A stretch of DNA of 64,000 nucleotides from contig JAJEKV010000001.1 in NCBI GenBank assembly GCA_021234155.1, positions 2,752,007 to 2,816,006 on the forward strand. The letters are read 5' to 3'. Positions 10,020 through 21,425 of this stretch are shown here, piece after piece (position 1 is the first letter of the stretch; each line of letters starts with the position of its first letter). The stretch comes from Isoetes taiwanensis. Lineage: Eukaryota; Streptophyta; Lycopodiopsida; Isoetales; Isoetaceae. The position numbers were made by a program, and so were the translations under genes. Below the pieces are notes generated by a model. The model saw only the letters and a program-made list of their open reading frames with translations. It was not told the origin of the DNA and made no database searches.

Positions 10020-12075
10020 CTATGTAAATTTTCTTCATCATGTTTTTATGATATAGTGCTATATTGTGAAATATTGAATATTTTGTAAATAATATGATAT
10101 TACATTTTCATACTTTTGAGGTTAATTGTGTGAATTTAAATATGCTACTAAAAACATGCAATATGAAACAAAATTAAGACATAATCCCAATTTAATTGAA
10201 TAATGTTTCTTGGTTGATGAAGTTGGGCAGTCTTGCATGCATTTGAAGTTTTGAGAGGGAGATTAACAGGTATATGATCTCTACTCCATAGAAGTTGAAT
10301 TTCTAATAAAAAACTTCATCATTTTCCAAGAAGGATCGGTAATACTTGAGCGTGCTTTAATTGCTTGGACTTTCTTCACGCACAAGATGTCCGCCATGTG
10401 CCTAGAGGTGCAGTCATCGTCATGCACATGCCGTAGCTCATCGTGATCTCCTTTGAGTGATCTGTAACCTGTCCACTGGAGCTACTTGGCTGAAGGATTT
10501 GAAGTCATCTTTTCTTTAGTTCCTAGGCGTTGCTGGATCTGGGGCTCTTGGTTAGGCAGAAGATCGTCCTCCTTGATCTTGCCTCTAGTGCTGATATATG
10601 CCTCCAAGTCGAAGATCTTCTTCCTCTAATATGTGTAAAGTCTGCCTACTAGTGCAAGAAGCTAGAAGCTAGTCATGGCTGACCTTGAATACTTTAGTTG
10701 TCTATCTTGGCTGCTCCCTTGCTGAAGTTGCTCTACATCCGCTTGAGCTGTTAGGCTGCAAGATCATGATAGTCTTCCCTTCGATCCGTATGCGTTGATA
10801 TGTCGCTATGGATTCTTCTTCTGCCGTAAGATTATCCCCTCTGACTCTAGGTTCTTGAAGCTAAGCCCTACTGGTGTTGTTGCTAGGGGTGTCTATCATT
10901 CTGGCTCCATGTATTATATATCTCCCTCGGCTTCTTCCTCCTCATCTGATTGTTCATCGACGGGGTCTTCGATGTATTCGAGAGACTTATCTATTGTGTA
11001 TTGTTCTTTGGTCATTCTCGCCTCTTACTCCAAAAGCAGATGCTCATCTAGAGTCTAAGGGTTGAAGGTCAAACGAATGTATAGATGACTCTCCTACTAG
11101 ATTGACGTCACTATAAGCAAGGAAGATGGCTAAGGCAGCATTAACAGAGAAGTTTCTAGCGTTGTCAAATTTCATGGTCATATTTGCTAAAGGCCGAAAT
11201 AAAGGTAAGTCGTCGATTTGTTACATGAACAAAAATATTGACTAGTATGTCCCCATTTTTCTGAAATCAGTTATTGAGAACACATAACCTAGCCATAATT
11301 CCTAACCTTTGTTGCAATGAACCATCGTGTAGCTATTTGGAACAATATTTAGAATTGAAAATGATTTTAAACATACCAGACTATAAAAAAAATATTGTTT
11401 TTTACCTTGTTGCAGACCTCCCTGATGAGCTGGCATTGACAGTAAGGGCAAATTACCAGAAGAAAGTGAAGAGCATCAAAATTACAATAGGTTGCAACCT
11501 CACCTTTGCAAAGCCGGTTCCTAGGGGGTGCAAGAATGGCGAAAGGAGTATGAAGTACCTCAAGAAAAATTTTAAGCATTACACGCCAACATCATTGCAG
11601 CCAGTCATCAGGATCAAATCCATCCATCATGCAAATTTAGAAGCTCGTATAGAAATTGTGTAGAGCTAAACTTGGCTCAAATTCCAATTTCAGTCTGTTA
11701 GCAACATCCGCATGTCATTAGGTTTGCTGTAAGTTACAAATAAATCAGACTAATATATCAATAAAAGAAAATAATCTGGTTTTCTATAATCAAATAGATT
11801 CTTTACTGACAACAATGAGACATCGATGCAACTATATTATAGATCAAGAGCTTATTGGCTTCATACCAAATCTCCCAGGCCATTCATTGGATTATTGGCT
11901 GAACTTCAAGAAATCGAGACTTTTTTTGTCCCCTTCGTTTGTTTCCCTTTCTGCAATGAGTCTACATATTGAATTGCTTTATTGAATTACCAGCATGATG
12001 TGCTAGTAGCGCCCACCAGGGAGCTCGCCCATGCTACACAAGTCCATGGGCCTCAGGTCACAAGGGACAATAATG
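10020..12075. other. No convincing gene; one 129-codon open frame
   Basis: The only sizeable open frame is 11274-11663 on the plus strand (129 codons, starts MRTHNLAIIPN). It is Lys/Ile-rich in the second half, with no recognised domain, no clear exon partners and unknown status. The rest is AT-rich. Confidence 0.35.
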
Positions 12076-12174
<99 letters not shown>

Positions 12175-12175
12175 T
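12076..12175 (+). repeat. (CTAT)n microsatellite, about 25 units
   Basis: Essentially perfect tetranucleotide tract of about 100 bp. It yields a spurious Leu/Ser/Ile/Tyr open frame. Confidence 0.97.
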
Positions 12176-12462
12176 CATTCGAAAAACAAAAAGAGGAAGA
12201 AGAAGCTGCAATAGATGGTGACAAAGGCAGGATTTCTGAAAAAGGGCAGATCCTTTGCAGAGCACTGTGTTCAACAGATCCAAAAAGGAAAAGGTAGAAT
12301 TAAGGGAAAAGGAGAGAGGCAGATATTCAGTGTTGGAAAATCTGCACAACTTTAAAACAAAGACGACTTACCTCGCGCATTCGGATCTGTAAAATTTTCT
12401 TAACTTTTGCACTAGGGTCTGTAGATTTTTCTCAACATCGACAGATCAAGAAGATACACCAA

Positions 12463-12647
12463 GAATGAGAATGAGAATGAGAATGAGAATGAGAATGAGA
12501 ATGAGAATGAGAATGAGAATGAGAATGAGAATGAGAATGAGAATGAGAATGAGAATGAGAATGAGAATGAGAATGAGAATGAGAATGAGAATGAGAATGA
12601 GAATGAGAATGAGAATGAGAATGAGAATGAGAATGAGAATGAGAATG
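12463..12647 (-). repeat. (GAATGA)n tract, about 31 units: LINE 3' tail
   Basis: A perfect hexamer tract of 185 bp. On the minus strand it is (TCATTC)n placed directly after the conserved LINE 3' block ending GTGGACGATAAAAAACC. Shorter hexamer or pentamer tails follow the same block at 966 and 6524, so I read the tract as the 3' tail of this LINE family. It gives spurious Met-Arg and Phe-Ser open frames. Confidence 0.85.
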
Positions 12648-13527
12648 GTTTTTTATCGTCCACTGAGACCAATCGGCCTATGGGACCCAGAAGGAGCGCA
12701 ACAAACTTATTACTGTCCGGGTTAAAAAACCCTCGCCCCAAAGGGTTTTCGAGGGAAAAACCATGGCAGTAATAAGAATGCTGTTAAACTGTACAAGTAT
12801 ACATCATCACGAAATAAAATGTGTATGCACATGTCAAGCGCGTGCCCGAGGACATAGCTGATCTCGCATGTCCATGACCTCATGAAGGTATGATCCTAGC
12901 ACCCGTACGGATGCCGTGCTCAATGTCACATGTAGCGGTGGCGGGCCGCCAGCTCGACCAACTCAAAGATAGCGTCCCGGACTTGATCATATGCTGGGCA
13001 ACTTTGAAGGGTATAAGATTCATCCTCAATGACACCCATTTGGCAGCATTGACAGAGCCTGTTCTGACGTGGCTTACCAATCCATCTGCCTGTCTCAATT
13101 CGAAGATGATGTGCCCTTGTGCGAATGGAGGCAATGAGTCTGTGTCTTTTCATGGGCAAGTGGGTGCGCAAGTAGCATTGTGGGCCTCGTTCCAATGTGG
13201 GATTTATATGGCGCTGGTAGTGTGCTGTCTTGACCTGTTCAAAGGCGTTGGCATCCCAAAGCTTGCCGTTGAAGCAAGCGTCAAGATATTGCCTCAAGCT
13301 ATGGCGATCTGCCTCTGTTTGCACATGTATGCACCTATGCTCTTGCACATTCCATCTAGCCATCTTTTCCCTCCAGCAGGCCTTGAGGCGCTGTGGCCCC
13401 ATTGCCATGATATAAGCTAGTTTAGGGAGACGAGCATCATCCATATTGATCACCTTCTGAAAATAGACAATGTGGCGATCAAGGGCCGCCCTCTGAAGAG
13501 GCAAGAATCCTGTCTCCTGTAGTAGAA
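12648..13527 (-). mobile_element. 5'-truncated LINE: C-terminal end of ORF2 plus 3' untranslated region
   Basis: The minus-strand frame from about 13527 to 12926 matches the ORF2 C-terminus of the plus-strand LINE at 46080-46655. Shared features are ETGF, AxGPQRLK, an ERGPQxYL block, SxHLRIETGRW, and a Cys/His cluster LCQCC followed by H-x-Lx3CPAY. The usual first part of ORF2 (endonuclease and reverse transcriptase) is missing. The 3' untranslated region (12648-12925) ends in the conserved GGGTCCCATAGGCCGATTGG block and the hexamer tail. The copy may have inserted dead on arrival through 5' truncation. Confidence 0.85.
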
Positions 13528-15779
13528 AAGCCAGTCAGAAAAGATACATTCAATATTTCACTGTTTTACCTATTCCAGCAACTTGCAAGTGCCTGATTCT
13601 TCCAAGTATGCCGGTGGATTTTTTGCCTCCCTTAAGAAACATAGTAGGGTTAAGAAACATAGTAACCCTACGGCTTTAATCCTCTGAACTCCAAGGGCTT
13701 TTATAGTTCACAGGCTGAATAATGGGAGAATTTGTAGGGCTTGACGAAGGCAGGGTTTGAATTGTAGTTCATTGAGTATTGCATGGATGCTGCAAGAAAA
13801 GCTCTATCTATCGGCATCCTCATTCGAAATACAATTTTTTTTACCACATTCTACTGAAGTTTTTGCTGGGTGTTTGCAGGTGTAGACAAAGGCCACGTAG
13901 CAAAAAACATTGCAATGGGGTTTCAAGTATTTTTGATGTGTATATTTCTCTGTTTAAAGGTTAAAGGCCTGCAATATCATTACTGCCCACATCTACATTT
14001 GCTATGATGATCATTTGTAAGCTCTTTTAAATGTATCAAAAGATGCGTGCATTGAGTATAGTGAGTTTATTGAGTATTCCAAGTAAAGCTCTATTCTTAC
14101 ATGCCTTATTTTCTGATTTAAGAGAGGTCCAGTGACTTTATTTTTGTTTGCAGCCAATGCTTTGGTTATCTCCTTCCCTAGAAGATGGTTTTGTCTATTA
14201 TTTTTCCTTCAAGATCATCGATGTATCTACCTTTGAAATGTTTTTTTCTTGATACTACAAACGTTTGCTTTATTTCTTTTCAAAAAAATGGTATGATTAT
14301 TGATGGGGACTTCAACTCTGGTGCAAGAGTTCATGTTCTTTACATGCAACTGAAGTATGACCTATGCCGGTTGTGATGTCAGATCATTGAAAACATTGCA
14401 TGTCCTTATTCCTTTAACTACTTTTGAGCATAATATTGGTTGGCAGTAAGGAACATTGGTTGGCAGACTTACGATTGCTATGGAGTTTATTTTGGGCTCC
14501 ATGATTCTTAAACGAGGGCTATGAATTTCTTTGTTATTGACAAAGTTGGCTCCAGCTTGCCACATACATTTTATGCTTCTACAATGATAAAAAAACAGGT
14601 AGCTCTCATCCCATCGTTGCCTATGTTTTAGTATTCTTTATTTACAGGGTGGAAAACTCATCTCTTATGTCTAGACTCATGCCCATCACAACATTTATAA
14701 CTTTCTTATTGAACCGTCTTATAAGGTTTATATTTCTTCTTTTGTTTTCCAGGCCGACCAGGAGCTGACTATGTGGCCTTACAAAACTTGCTACAACTTT
14801 TGCTAAAAGTGTAAATATATTCATTCACTGCTATGGAGCATGGAGCCTGTCATCATAGACATTACTCAAGTCTTTATGGACATGTACAGTTTGCCTTGAT
14901 TGATGTCTACGAATTTTGAAGACTACCATGTTCAAGAGTTTATGGTTTAGGGTCAAATCCAGGTAACAAAAGCATTTTGTTGTTTATGCATCTCTAAGTT
15001 TTGCATCATGTCTAGGTTGCAAGGGTGTTCTAGGATCTTTACTCCAAAAAATGTAGAATCTTTCCTTCAAAAAACATCTGCAGACTATATTGTAAAGATA
15101 GATTCTCGGAATCTTAAGTGAGCTATATTCTGTGGGGTTACAGGTTCATTACAAGTGCAACTCATTTTTATTTTGGGTGCTAATTATCTAAAAGCCTCTG
15201 ATGGCGGCCTCAAGTATTTATGGGATCACGTGCTCTTAGCTATAAGTTATCCGTTGATAGCAAGTATATGTGGCATCTATGCAGTACTTTAGATAACGTA
15301 TCTCTGATAGTTAGAAGTTTTAGCTTCTTAGCTGGTGCTACCAATTTACAACTGCAGTAAATTTGAAATGGGAGATGCATCTCATATGCTGAGGTCAGCC
15401 ATGATTACTACTTATTGTGAAGGTCATTTGGATGCTCAAATGTTGCATGTAGTTTTTGTTTTGAATTTGGCATAGACATTTAGCATTTGTCATCTGAGTA
15501 TTAGTTCAGACTTGGTTACATTCTAGACTATGGCACATGTTTTTTTATATTAAGTTGATATATATACTAGAAACTCTGAGCACATTTTCAATTGACGGAT
15601 TGATTACCCACATATTGATAAAAATGTTCTCTGTCTAAGTAGTTGCCAGTGATGATGGACATGGGGCGGAGAAAGAATCTGCAATTTTTATACTTTTCTG
15701 AATATTTTAAAAGCTAGAAATCAAAGAACTCTTCCATTTTAACTGTTTGCGTGAAGTGGTGCTTAAGCCTTGCTTTATA
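13528..15779. other. AT-rich sequence, no gene recognised
   Basis: Scattered short frames and possible splice-like motifs only. No domain, terminal repeat or RNA gene was seen. Confidence 0.4.
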
Positions 15780-16140
15780 ATGAAAAGCTTAACACCAAAG
15801 CTCCAGCCAAAGCTACTGTTTCTAAGGGTGTAAAAATGTTGCTTTATTTTTTATGAAAGTGACTGTAATGATAGTGATGAGCAGGTAAAGACATCCACTG
15901 TTATATTATTTGAGATTTCTATTGTAATTTAGCCTTGAGGTTGTATAGTCTGCTGCAAAAACCCAAAGCAAAAGCACCAGCTCAACAAGCTAAAGCACCT
16001 GTAAGTTGATGTATGAAACAGAAAAAACAAGACAATTTTGAAAAGCTCGGATGATGAGGAGTTGCTTTTTGTCCAAGGTGCATGTTTCTATATCGAAAGA
16101 TTCAAAAAAATTGCATTTAGCTCAGAAGATTCAGAGCAGA
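15780..16140 (+). pseudogene. Possible decayed exons of a nucleolin-like Lys/Ala/Pro and acidic protein
   Basis: Short exon-like blocks alternate between basic Lys-Ala-Pro and acidic Ser-Asp-Glu peptides: KAPAKATVSKG, SDCNDSDEQ followed by GTAAAG, KAKAPAQQAKAP followed by GTAAGT, SSDDEEL, and SSEDSEQS. This alternation is typical of nucleolin N-terminal regions and some histone-H1-like tails. No RNA-binding domain is nearby and frames are not continuous. Low complexity makes the match weak. Confidence 0.25.
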
Positions 16141-16193
16141 GCCATATCGCAACAGTGTTATTTTGATGCCTTGGCTCTCCCTCCCTAAGATGT

Positions 16194-16286
16194 AAGATAA
16201 GATAAGATAAGATAAGATAAGATAAGATAAGATAAGATAAGATAAGATAAGATAAGATAAGATAAGATAAGATAAGATAAGATAAG
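16194..16286 (+). repeat. (GATAA)n microsatellite, about 18 units
   Basis: Perfect pentamer tract of about 93 bp with no associated element boundary recognised. Confidence 0.97.
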
Positions 16287-17262
16287 AGACATCAGGTCAA
16301 CATAATTTTTAGTTTCCATTTAGTAGATGTGTCACATGCTTAACAATTGCCATAAGGCCCTCATATTAGTCATAAGCTAACCACATGCAACTTATTTGCT
16401 TATATCCATTGCTAAATAGTTCCCATCTTTAATATTATCATCCTAAGTTCCTTGAGTGGAACCATTACAGACTTTCTAGATGCACCATTGTTCCAAACAT
16501 GACTCCAAATATATACATCTTTCGCTTCTTATTCTCCATCTTTCCATAATGATGATATACATAACAACGATTAGGCATTTTCATTCCACTTACAAACTCC
16601 ATTACATCTACCCATGCCACACGTTGATGACTAATGCCCGGCATCGCCCGGCACACGTTTCCAATTTGGATTATCATTTCACTTCATTTAACATGTTTTG
16701 TAAACTTGGAATTGTATTTTGTATTATTGAAAGGCAACACCATGATTAATTACATCTCTAGATGGTGCAAGAACTGTTGGGCATCTTAGCAAGAACTAAC
16801 CTTTCTACTTGTATTATAACATAATGTTGGAATATAAATATTGGCTAATGATAGCACAAGTGCCTCCCACAACATGCATGTGCTAAAAAAACCCAAAGCA
16901 TAGTCCATTATTTTCCCATTAACATGTAACTGAGCATTCCTTTACTAAGTAAAGTTCTCCATTTCTTGCCATTACGACTTTGTTGCCCTTTTTTGGACCA
17001 CGTTTAAAAGTGGTCTCATTAGACCCATTGCTCGATGATACCAACAGGTTAAATCATGCAGAACATAATATTCATGTGTATTTTGATGTATAAAAAACAT
17101 GCAGTATCTTTTGCATGCAAACATTATTGTATAAATGTAGATTTGTGCCTTGCATGTTCAAGAACATCTTTTGAACCGTTGCAACCAATAAATAACATCT
17201 TCAAACAAATTGTAAAAGATCAAATTGCCCAATATTTTTTAGACTTCTGTAAAAGTAATCAA
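16287..17262. other. AT-rich sequence with one GC-rich hairpin motif
   Basis: At 16631-16661 the motif CTAATGCCCGGCATCG, followed by a second CCCGGC block and CACACGTTTC, recurs at 33078-33107. Upstream both loci share CTCCATTACATYTACCC or close to it. Otherwise no gene is visible. Confidence 0.5.
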
Positions 17263-17450
17263 TTATCTTCTTATCATTATACGAAGATAAATTCAATTGT
17301 CAAAACCAGCAAGCTAACTAAGAGAGATAAAGAGAAGAGAAAGCATACAACTGAAAAAAAGCCACATCTGGGCATCTCCACTAAAAACCAATAACAAGAG
17401 TAGCCACATCTGGGCATCTCCACTAAAAACCAACAACAAGAGCCACAATG
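17263..17450 (-). repeat. Repeat downstream of the tyrosine recombinase, distal copy with palindromic core
   Basis: Matches 17939-18085 in the same orientation. At its plus-strand left edge is TTATCTTC (17263-17270), a 12-bp spacer, then GAAGATAA (17283-17290), a perfect inverted pair. The right part has an extra tandem copy of the GCCACATCTGGGCATCTCC unit. In the recombinase's reading direction this is the far copy of the pair. Confidence 0.8.
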
Positions 17451-17938
17451 CTAACCAACAACAAGAGCAGCTGGGCATCTCCATTAAAAACCAACAACAA
17501 GAGCCCAAAGCTGATCACAATACATCTGGATGGGCAACAACAAAAGTCACAGAGTTACAATCGGAGAGCCACACATTTACCACAATGTAAATGCTGCTCG
17601 ACTCAAAACCATACACAAAGCCACACATTAGCCACTAGGCTAATGCTGCCCAAGCCATAAAGCTCCTCAACAGCCTGCACAACAGAGAAATCCAACCAAG
17701 TAAATGGATCAGAAGATGCAATGTTGAGAAGGTACAAAGGTCTAATCCAACACTTGGGCAAACTCACAGAAATAGCAGGTGGGTGGTGGGTGGATGGGTG
17801 ATTGCATGAGAAAGACGATCTACGGCAAACTAGAGGAAACATAGATGAGCTGATGAGAAAGGGAAGAGGAAGAATAAAAAGGCCGTCAAAACCTATAACT
17901 GTCAAAACTAACTCATGCAATGGTTTTGATAATTACAT
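17451..17938. other. Unique segment between the two recombinase-linked repeats
   Basis: About 490 bp between the repeat copies. No gene was recognised. In a Ngaro/PAT-like split-repeat layout this would be the A2 segment, but no matching A1 was found upstream of the recombinase within the window. Confidence 0.4.
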
Positions 17939-18085
17939 TTATCTTCTTATCATTATACGAAGATAAATTCAATTGTCAAAACCAGCAAGCTAACTAAGAG
18001 AGGTAAAGAGAAGAGAAAGAACAAAAACTGAAAGAAAGCCACATCTGGGCATCTCCACTAAAAACCAACAACAAGAGCCACAATA
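17939..18085 (-). repeat. Repeat downstream of the tyrosine recombinase, proximal copy with palindromic core
   Basis: TTATCTTC (17939-17946), the same 12-bp spacer TTATCATTATAC, and GAAGATAA (17959-17966) open this copy. It then follows the distal copy through CAAAACCAGCAAGCTAACTA to ACAACAAGAGCCACAAT. It starts about 20 bp beyond the recombinase stop codon. Confidence 0.8.
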
Positions 18086-18105
18086 CTGAAAAATAGAGGC
18101 AGCAG

Positions 18106-19165
18106 TCAAGGGCTACCGGAAGGGGCAGAGGAAGCCAACAAAAGGGCCAAAGCACTAGGGTCTTTCGGACCTAAACCTAAGGAGCGGAAAACAAGCAGTT
18201 GTTGCTGGATCGAAGGCAGAACATAACCATCTTTGGCTGAGTCAGAGCACCAACGACCATGAGCCTTGAAAATTCTATCCGGGACATTCAAAGCAGTTGC
18301 TGAAGTGGCTCCCCCTCTTCTTGCCGAATGGGTTCCAAAGACACTTGCATCTTCACCAATGGCAGCAAGGCAATGCTTGAACCAAGTTCTCAAAGTGGAA
18401 TAAGAAACAGGCTTTCTCCTCAGAAAACAACCATGACGCGTCACACGAACACCCCTAATCAAATGGCCACCAGCCACACCATCCACTCCAGAATAATTCC
18501 CCAGCTTCAACAGTCCTTCCAAAAGGCCAACGGGGCAAAAAGGGCCAGAGAGCCGGGCAATAGAGACCCAAGCAGCAACACCCATCTGATCTGTCTTAGA
18601 GGAACGAATAAAAAGGCTAGCATGGGTATCCAAAATCAGAATCTCATTCCAAAGCAAAGATAGCAGCTCCTTATTGCGCAAGAAAGCAACAAAAGCAATA
18701 ACAATAGGTGTACATCTCATAATGTCAAAAAGAGAAGCTGAAGGAGAAGCAAATTGTTCAAAAAGCTTGCGGACTATATGAGGAAGGATGGATTGTTTCT
18801 TTTTAAGCAAAGGAGTGGACAATCTCTTAGCCACATCTCGAGCAAGGCTAACTAGAGGATGATCTGTACGTTTGCGTAACCAGCAAGAAGGTGATGGAAA
18901 CCAATAGCAGCAATAGTCGTGTTGACACAAGCTAATGGATTAGAAAAGGAAGTGAGAAGCAATGTGAGGAAGAGGCAAACCGTGGAGGACTCTGCAGGTA
19001 GGAAAATCAGGTTCTTAGACTTGCACCAATTCTTAAAAAGGTTCCAAGCATGCTGATAACCCCTCAGAGTACTTTTAGATCTAAAAGACACCAAAAACTC
19101 TTGAAAACAACTCTTCAACTTAAGCAACTCATCATCACCATCCAGCGTTAGCCAAAACTCTGAAG
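18106..19165 (-). pseudogene. Tyrosine recombinase (Crypton/DIRS-type), one frameshift
   Basis: Two overlapping minus-strand frames give an almost full-length tyrosine recombinase of roughly 350 residues. The N-terminal frame, read from about 19165, has a SAM-like core-binding region with FRSKSTLRGYQHAWNLF. It overlaps the second frame (18930-18106) near 18880, where one indel is needed. The catalytic domain has every signature residue: Arg in FLRNKELLSL, Lys in SSKTDQ, HSARRGGATS (His-x-x-Arg), HGRW, and Tyr in AKDGYV. In the 274-codon frame these are R85, K112, H201, R204, H224, W227 and Y236. No reverse transcriptase or RNase H accompanies it. An (ATC)n tract precedes it directly, so its true start is unclear. 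It could be a Crypton, the recombinase of a DIRS/Ngaro element, or a domesticated gene. The frameshift lies in a CG/CAG-rich spot and may be a consensus error. Confidence 0.82.
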
Positions 19166-19166
19166 A

Positions 19167-19268
<102 letters not shown>

Positions 19269-20287
19269 CTTCTTGATGATCACATGACTATCATGCTGAT
19301 ATTACATGCAAGGGTATTTTTCATATGCATAAGAGGCATGGTTAAGAGGCATGATGGAATTTGTTATATGCCCTATAACTTAGACATATATTTTATGAAA
19401 TATGATGGTCGAAAAACCTTATAGATAGGTCGAAAAACCTTTTTGAATCTTCTAAAATTTTTCAAATAAAGAAAACAAGTTCCTGGGTTGGCTTTCTACT
19501 TGGGAACTAGACATGGGACATGGTTATTAAACTCGAGAATGACATAGTGCCTTTGGTTGATGGTGTATGAAACCATTATGTTTACAATTTTGTTCAAATT
19601 GTGTTGGGGATATTTTGGCCATGGCCAAACGTACAATGGCTATATCCAAACATTGTTACAAAGTGAATTTACGTCATCACAACATGGAAAGGGGGTCGCC
19701 AAAATTGTCTGAATATCATTCAGGTGCTGACACCTGGCACCTCCCTACAACTCGGAATGGAAAGGGGGAGAACAATTCCGACAACATCAAATTTTACAGG
19801 CTACAACAGGTAAACATCTCTCTGCGTTCCCTCTTCTTCTGCGTTCCTGTTTCACGCTAAACCGGCATGCTCTAGTTCCTGTTTCACGCTAAACCGGCAT
19901 GTTCTTGCTCTAGTTATGGATTCGACATGCGGTATTGAAGACCTAATCAAGCATCTTTGCCCGCAGAAGATTTTTATGAAAGGTATTACCATATTATGCA
20001 ACCGTTCCGGCTTAAATCCCTTTCTTTCTTTCTTTCTATTTCTTTGGCAACTGAATCTTCATGCATTTCGGTTCTGTGTTGGCAGGGAAAAAGAGGCTTC
20101 CTTTGTTTTGAGAACCAGAAGTTACTCTTTAGTGCAGCCAGTAGGTCATCAAAATCCGTGTAATATCATCTGCAAAAGATCAAAAGAAGAAAAAAGATCA
20201 AATACGCGCCTTGCATTACAACTGCGGAAGAAACAACCAAGAAAAGAAACTACTGAACAACTCCTTACGCTCTATGAAGACAAAATG
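19269..20287. other. No gene recognised
   Basis: Open frames at 19567-19860 and 19916-20347 are not identifiable. A block ending TACAGGCTACAACAG before GTAAAC (near 19808) and one ending ATGAAAG before GTATTACC look like splice donors, so old exons are possible. Confidence 0.35.
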
Positions 20288-20530
20288 AACAACGCCTTGG
20301 CTCTACGAAGACAAAACGATGGAGCAGGACCTCCTTCTGCGCCATAGCCGGATCACAGCCAAGAAAAGACAATGAAGCACCAAAAAAGAAGAGACGAAAT
20401 CATAAAAGATGTCTATGCCTCCTTGCGCCAGCCTTTTTTCTTTCTGACGAGCTATGGCCTTGGCTCTACGAAGACAAAATGATCGAGAAGGAGGCCTAGG
20501 AGGTTTCTCCTTCGGCGCCATAGCCGGAGC
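20288..20530 (+). repeat. Direct repeat: two GCCTTGGCTCTACGAAGACA blocks
   Basis: Blocks at about 20296-20346 and 20457-20526 both run from GCCTTGGCTCTACGAAGAC to GCGCCATAGCCGGA, about 160 bp apart. Open frames on the minus strand across this GC-richer region show no domain. Confidence 0.7.
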
Positions 20531-20599
20531 TCCGCCTTCGACGAAAACAGGGGAGGACCAAAAAGGGGGTAAATTTTGGCTTCCCCCTTCCATGTTGTG

Positions 20600-20711
20600 C
20601 CGGCATGGCCACCGGTCCCACATTCCGTGTGGCGGTGACCAGCCCCGCTCCCGCCGGTCAGCGGGCCCCACCGGTCCACACCGGAATGTGGTCCCGGTGG
20701 CCATGCCGCCA
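20600..20711. mobile_element. GC-rich foldback MITE-like element, copy 1
   Basis: A strong inverted repeat of about 110 bp. The outer arms are GGCATGGCCACCGG and CCGGTGGCCATGCC, and inner arms around CCACATTCCGGTGTGG also pair. GC content is far above the flanks. The same element occurs in opposite orientation at 29313-29423. Its size and structure fit a very short foldback or MITE. No coding capacity. Confidence 0.85.
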
Positions 20712-21425
20712 TACATATAATATTTTTTGACACATGGTTTAGAATAAAAAGTTTTCCTATTTAAAACCTATGCGTGCTCTTTTATTATATACAAACAAGT
20801 ATGATATGTGTGGTACATGCAAATGTGCTTTGCGTGTCAATTTCTTTGTGACTTAAAGACTAGTACAAAGGTGCTCTTGGAACGTGATACTCCACTCTAA
20901 AGAGTATGACATCGCATGTTTTGTCGTTAATGCCAAAACATTGCTTTTTCATTGAAAAATGGGCCTAAGGATGTTATGGGGCTAAGAAAAGTTATTTTGG
21001 TAATTTGCTATGGATCCTAATGGGTTGGAAGAATTTAATATGGGAGTTGACTATGGGCTTCACCTAAATGGGTTGCCAAAATTTCATAGAGGATTTTGGT
21101 GGATTTTATGATTGCCAGAATGGGCTTTACCAAAATGGTTGCCAGAATTTAATATAGGATTTTGGTGGATATTATAGCCCTTAAATATTTCGGTGAATAT
21201 TGTGTTTAGCACCCCCCTGCCTACTTTCCTGCAATTCTAGATATGCCACGTGTCATGCCACGTCAGCCAAAAAAACTCCTGTCCATTGGATCTTTTATTT
21301 TCGGCATCAACGGTTCTGAAAATTCTAAAAATTCCGTAATTTCCATCCCTCTCCTTCCGTCGGCTTCCCTCTCTTCACAGCTGCATCCTGCGAACGTCCA
21401 GTTTCTTGAGCGTGTTTCTTGAGAG
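20712..21425. other. AT-rich sequence, no gene recognised
   Basis: Contains a short near-repeat around 21060-21170 (GGATTTTGGTGGAT and GGGCTTCACC/GGGCTTTACC blocks). A pyrimidine stretch ending TCTTCACAG near 21378 could be a splice acceptor for the TPR-like remnant that follows. Confidence 0.4.

Noticed and set aside
11982-12297. Open frames with repeated LSIY units
   Set aside because: Translation of the (CTAT)n microsatellite.
12412-12741. Met-Arg repeat and Phe-Ser repeat proteins on opposite strands
   Set aside because: Translation of the (GAATGA)n LINE tail.
17263-17290. Resemblance of ATACGAAG in the palindrome to a loxP arm
   Set aside because: Only a few bases agree and the spacer length differs (12 instead of 8); the palindrome is of interest on its own, not as loxP.
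17314-17508. 64-codon Trp/Leu/Cys-rich frame that looks like a membrane peptide
   Set aside because: It is the antisense reading of the tandem GCCACATCTGGGCATCTCC units.
20303-20733. 137- and 93-codon minus-strand frames in the GC-rich area
   Set aside because: They run through the foldback palindrome, are Pro/Gly/Arg-rich, and have no domain.
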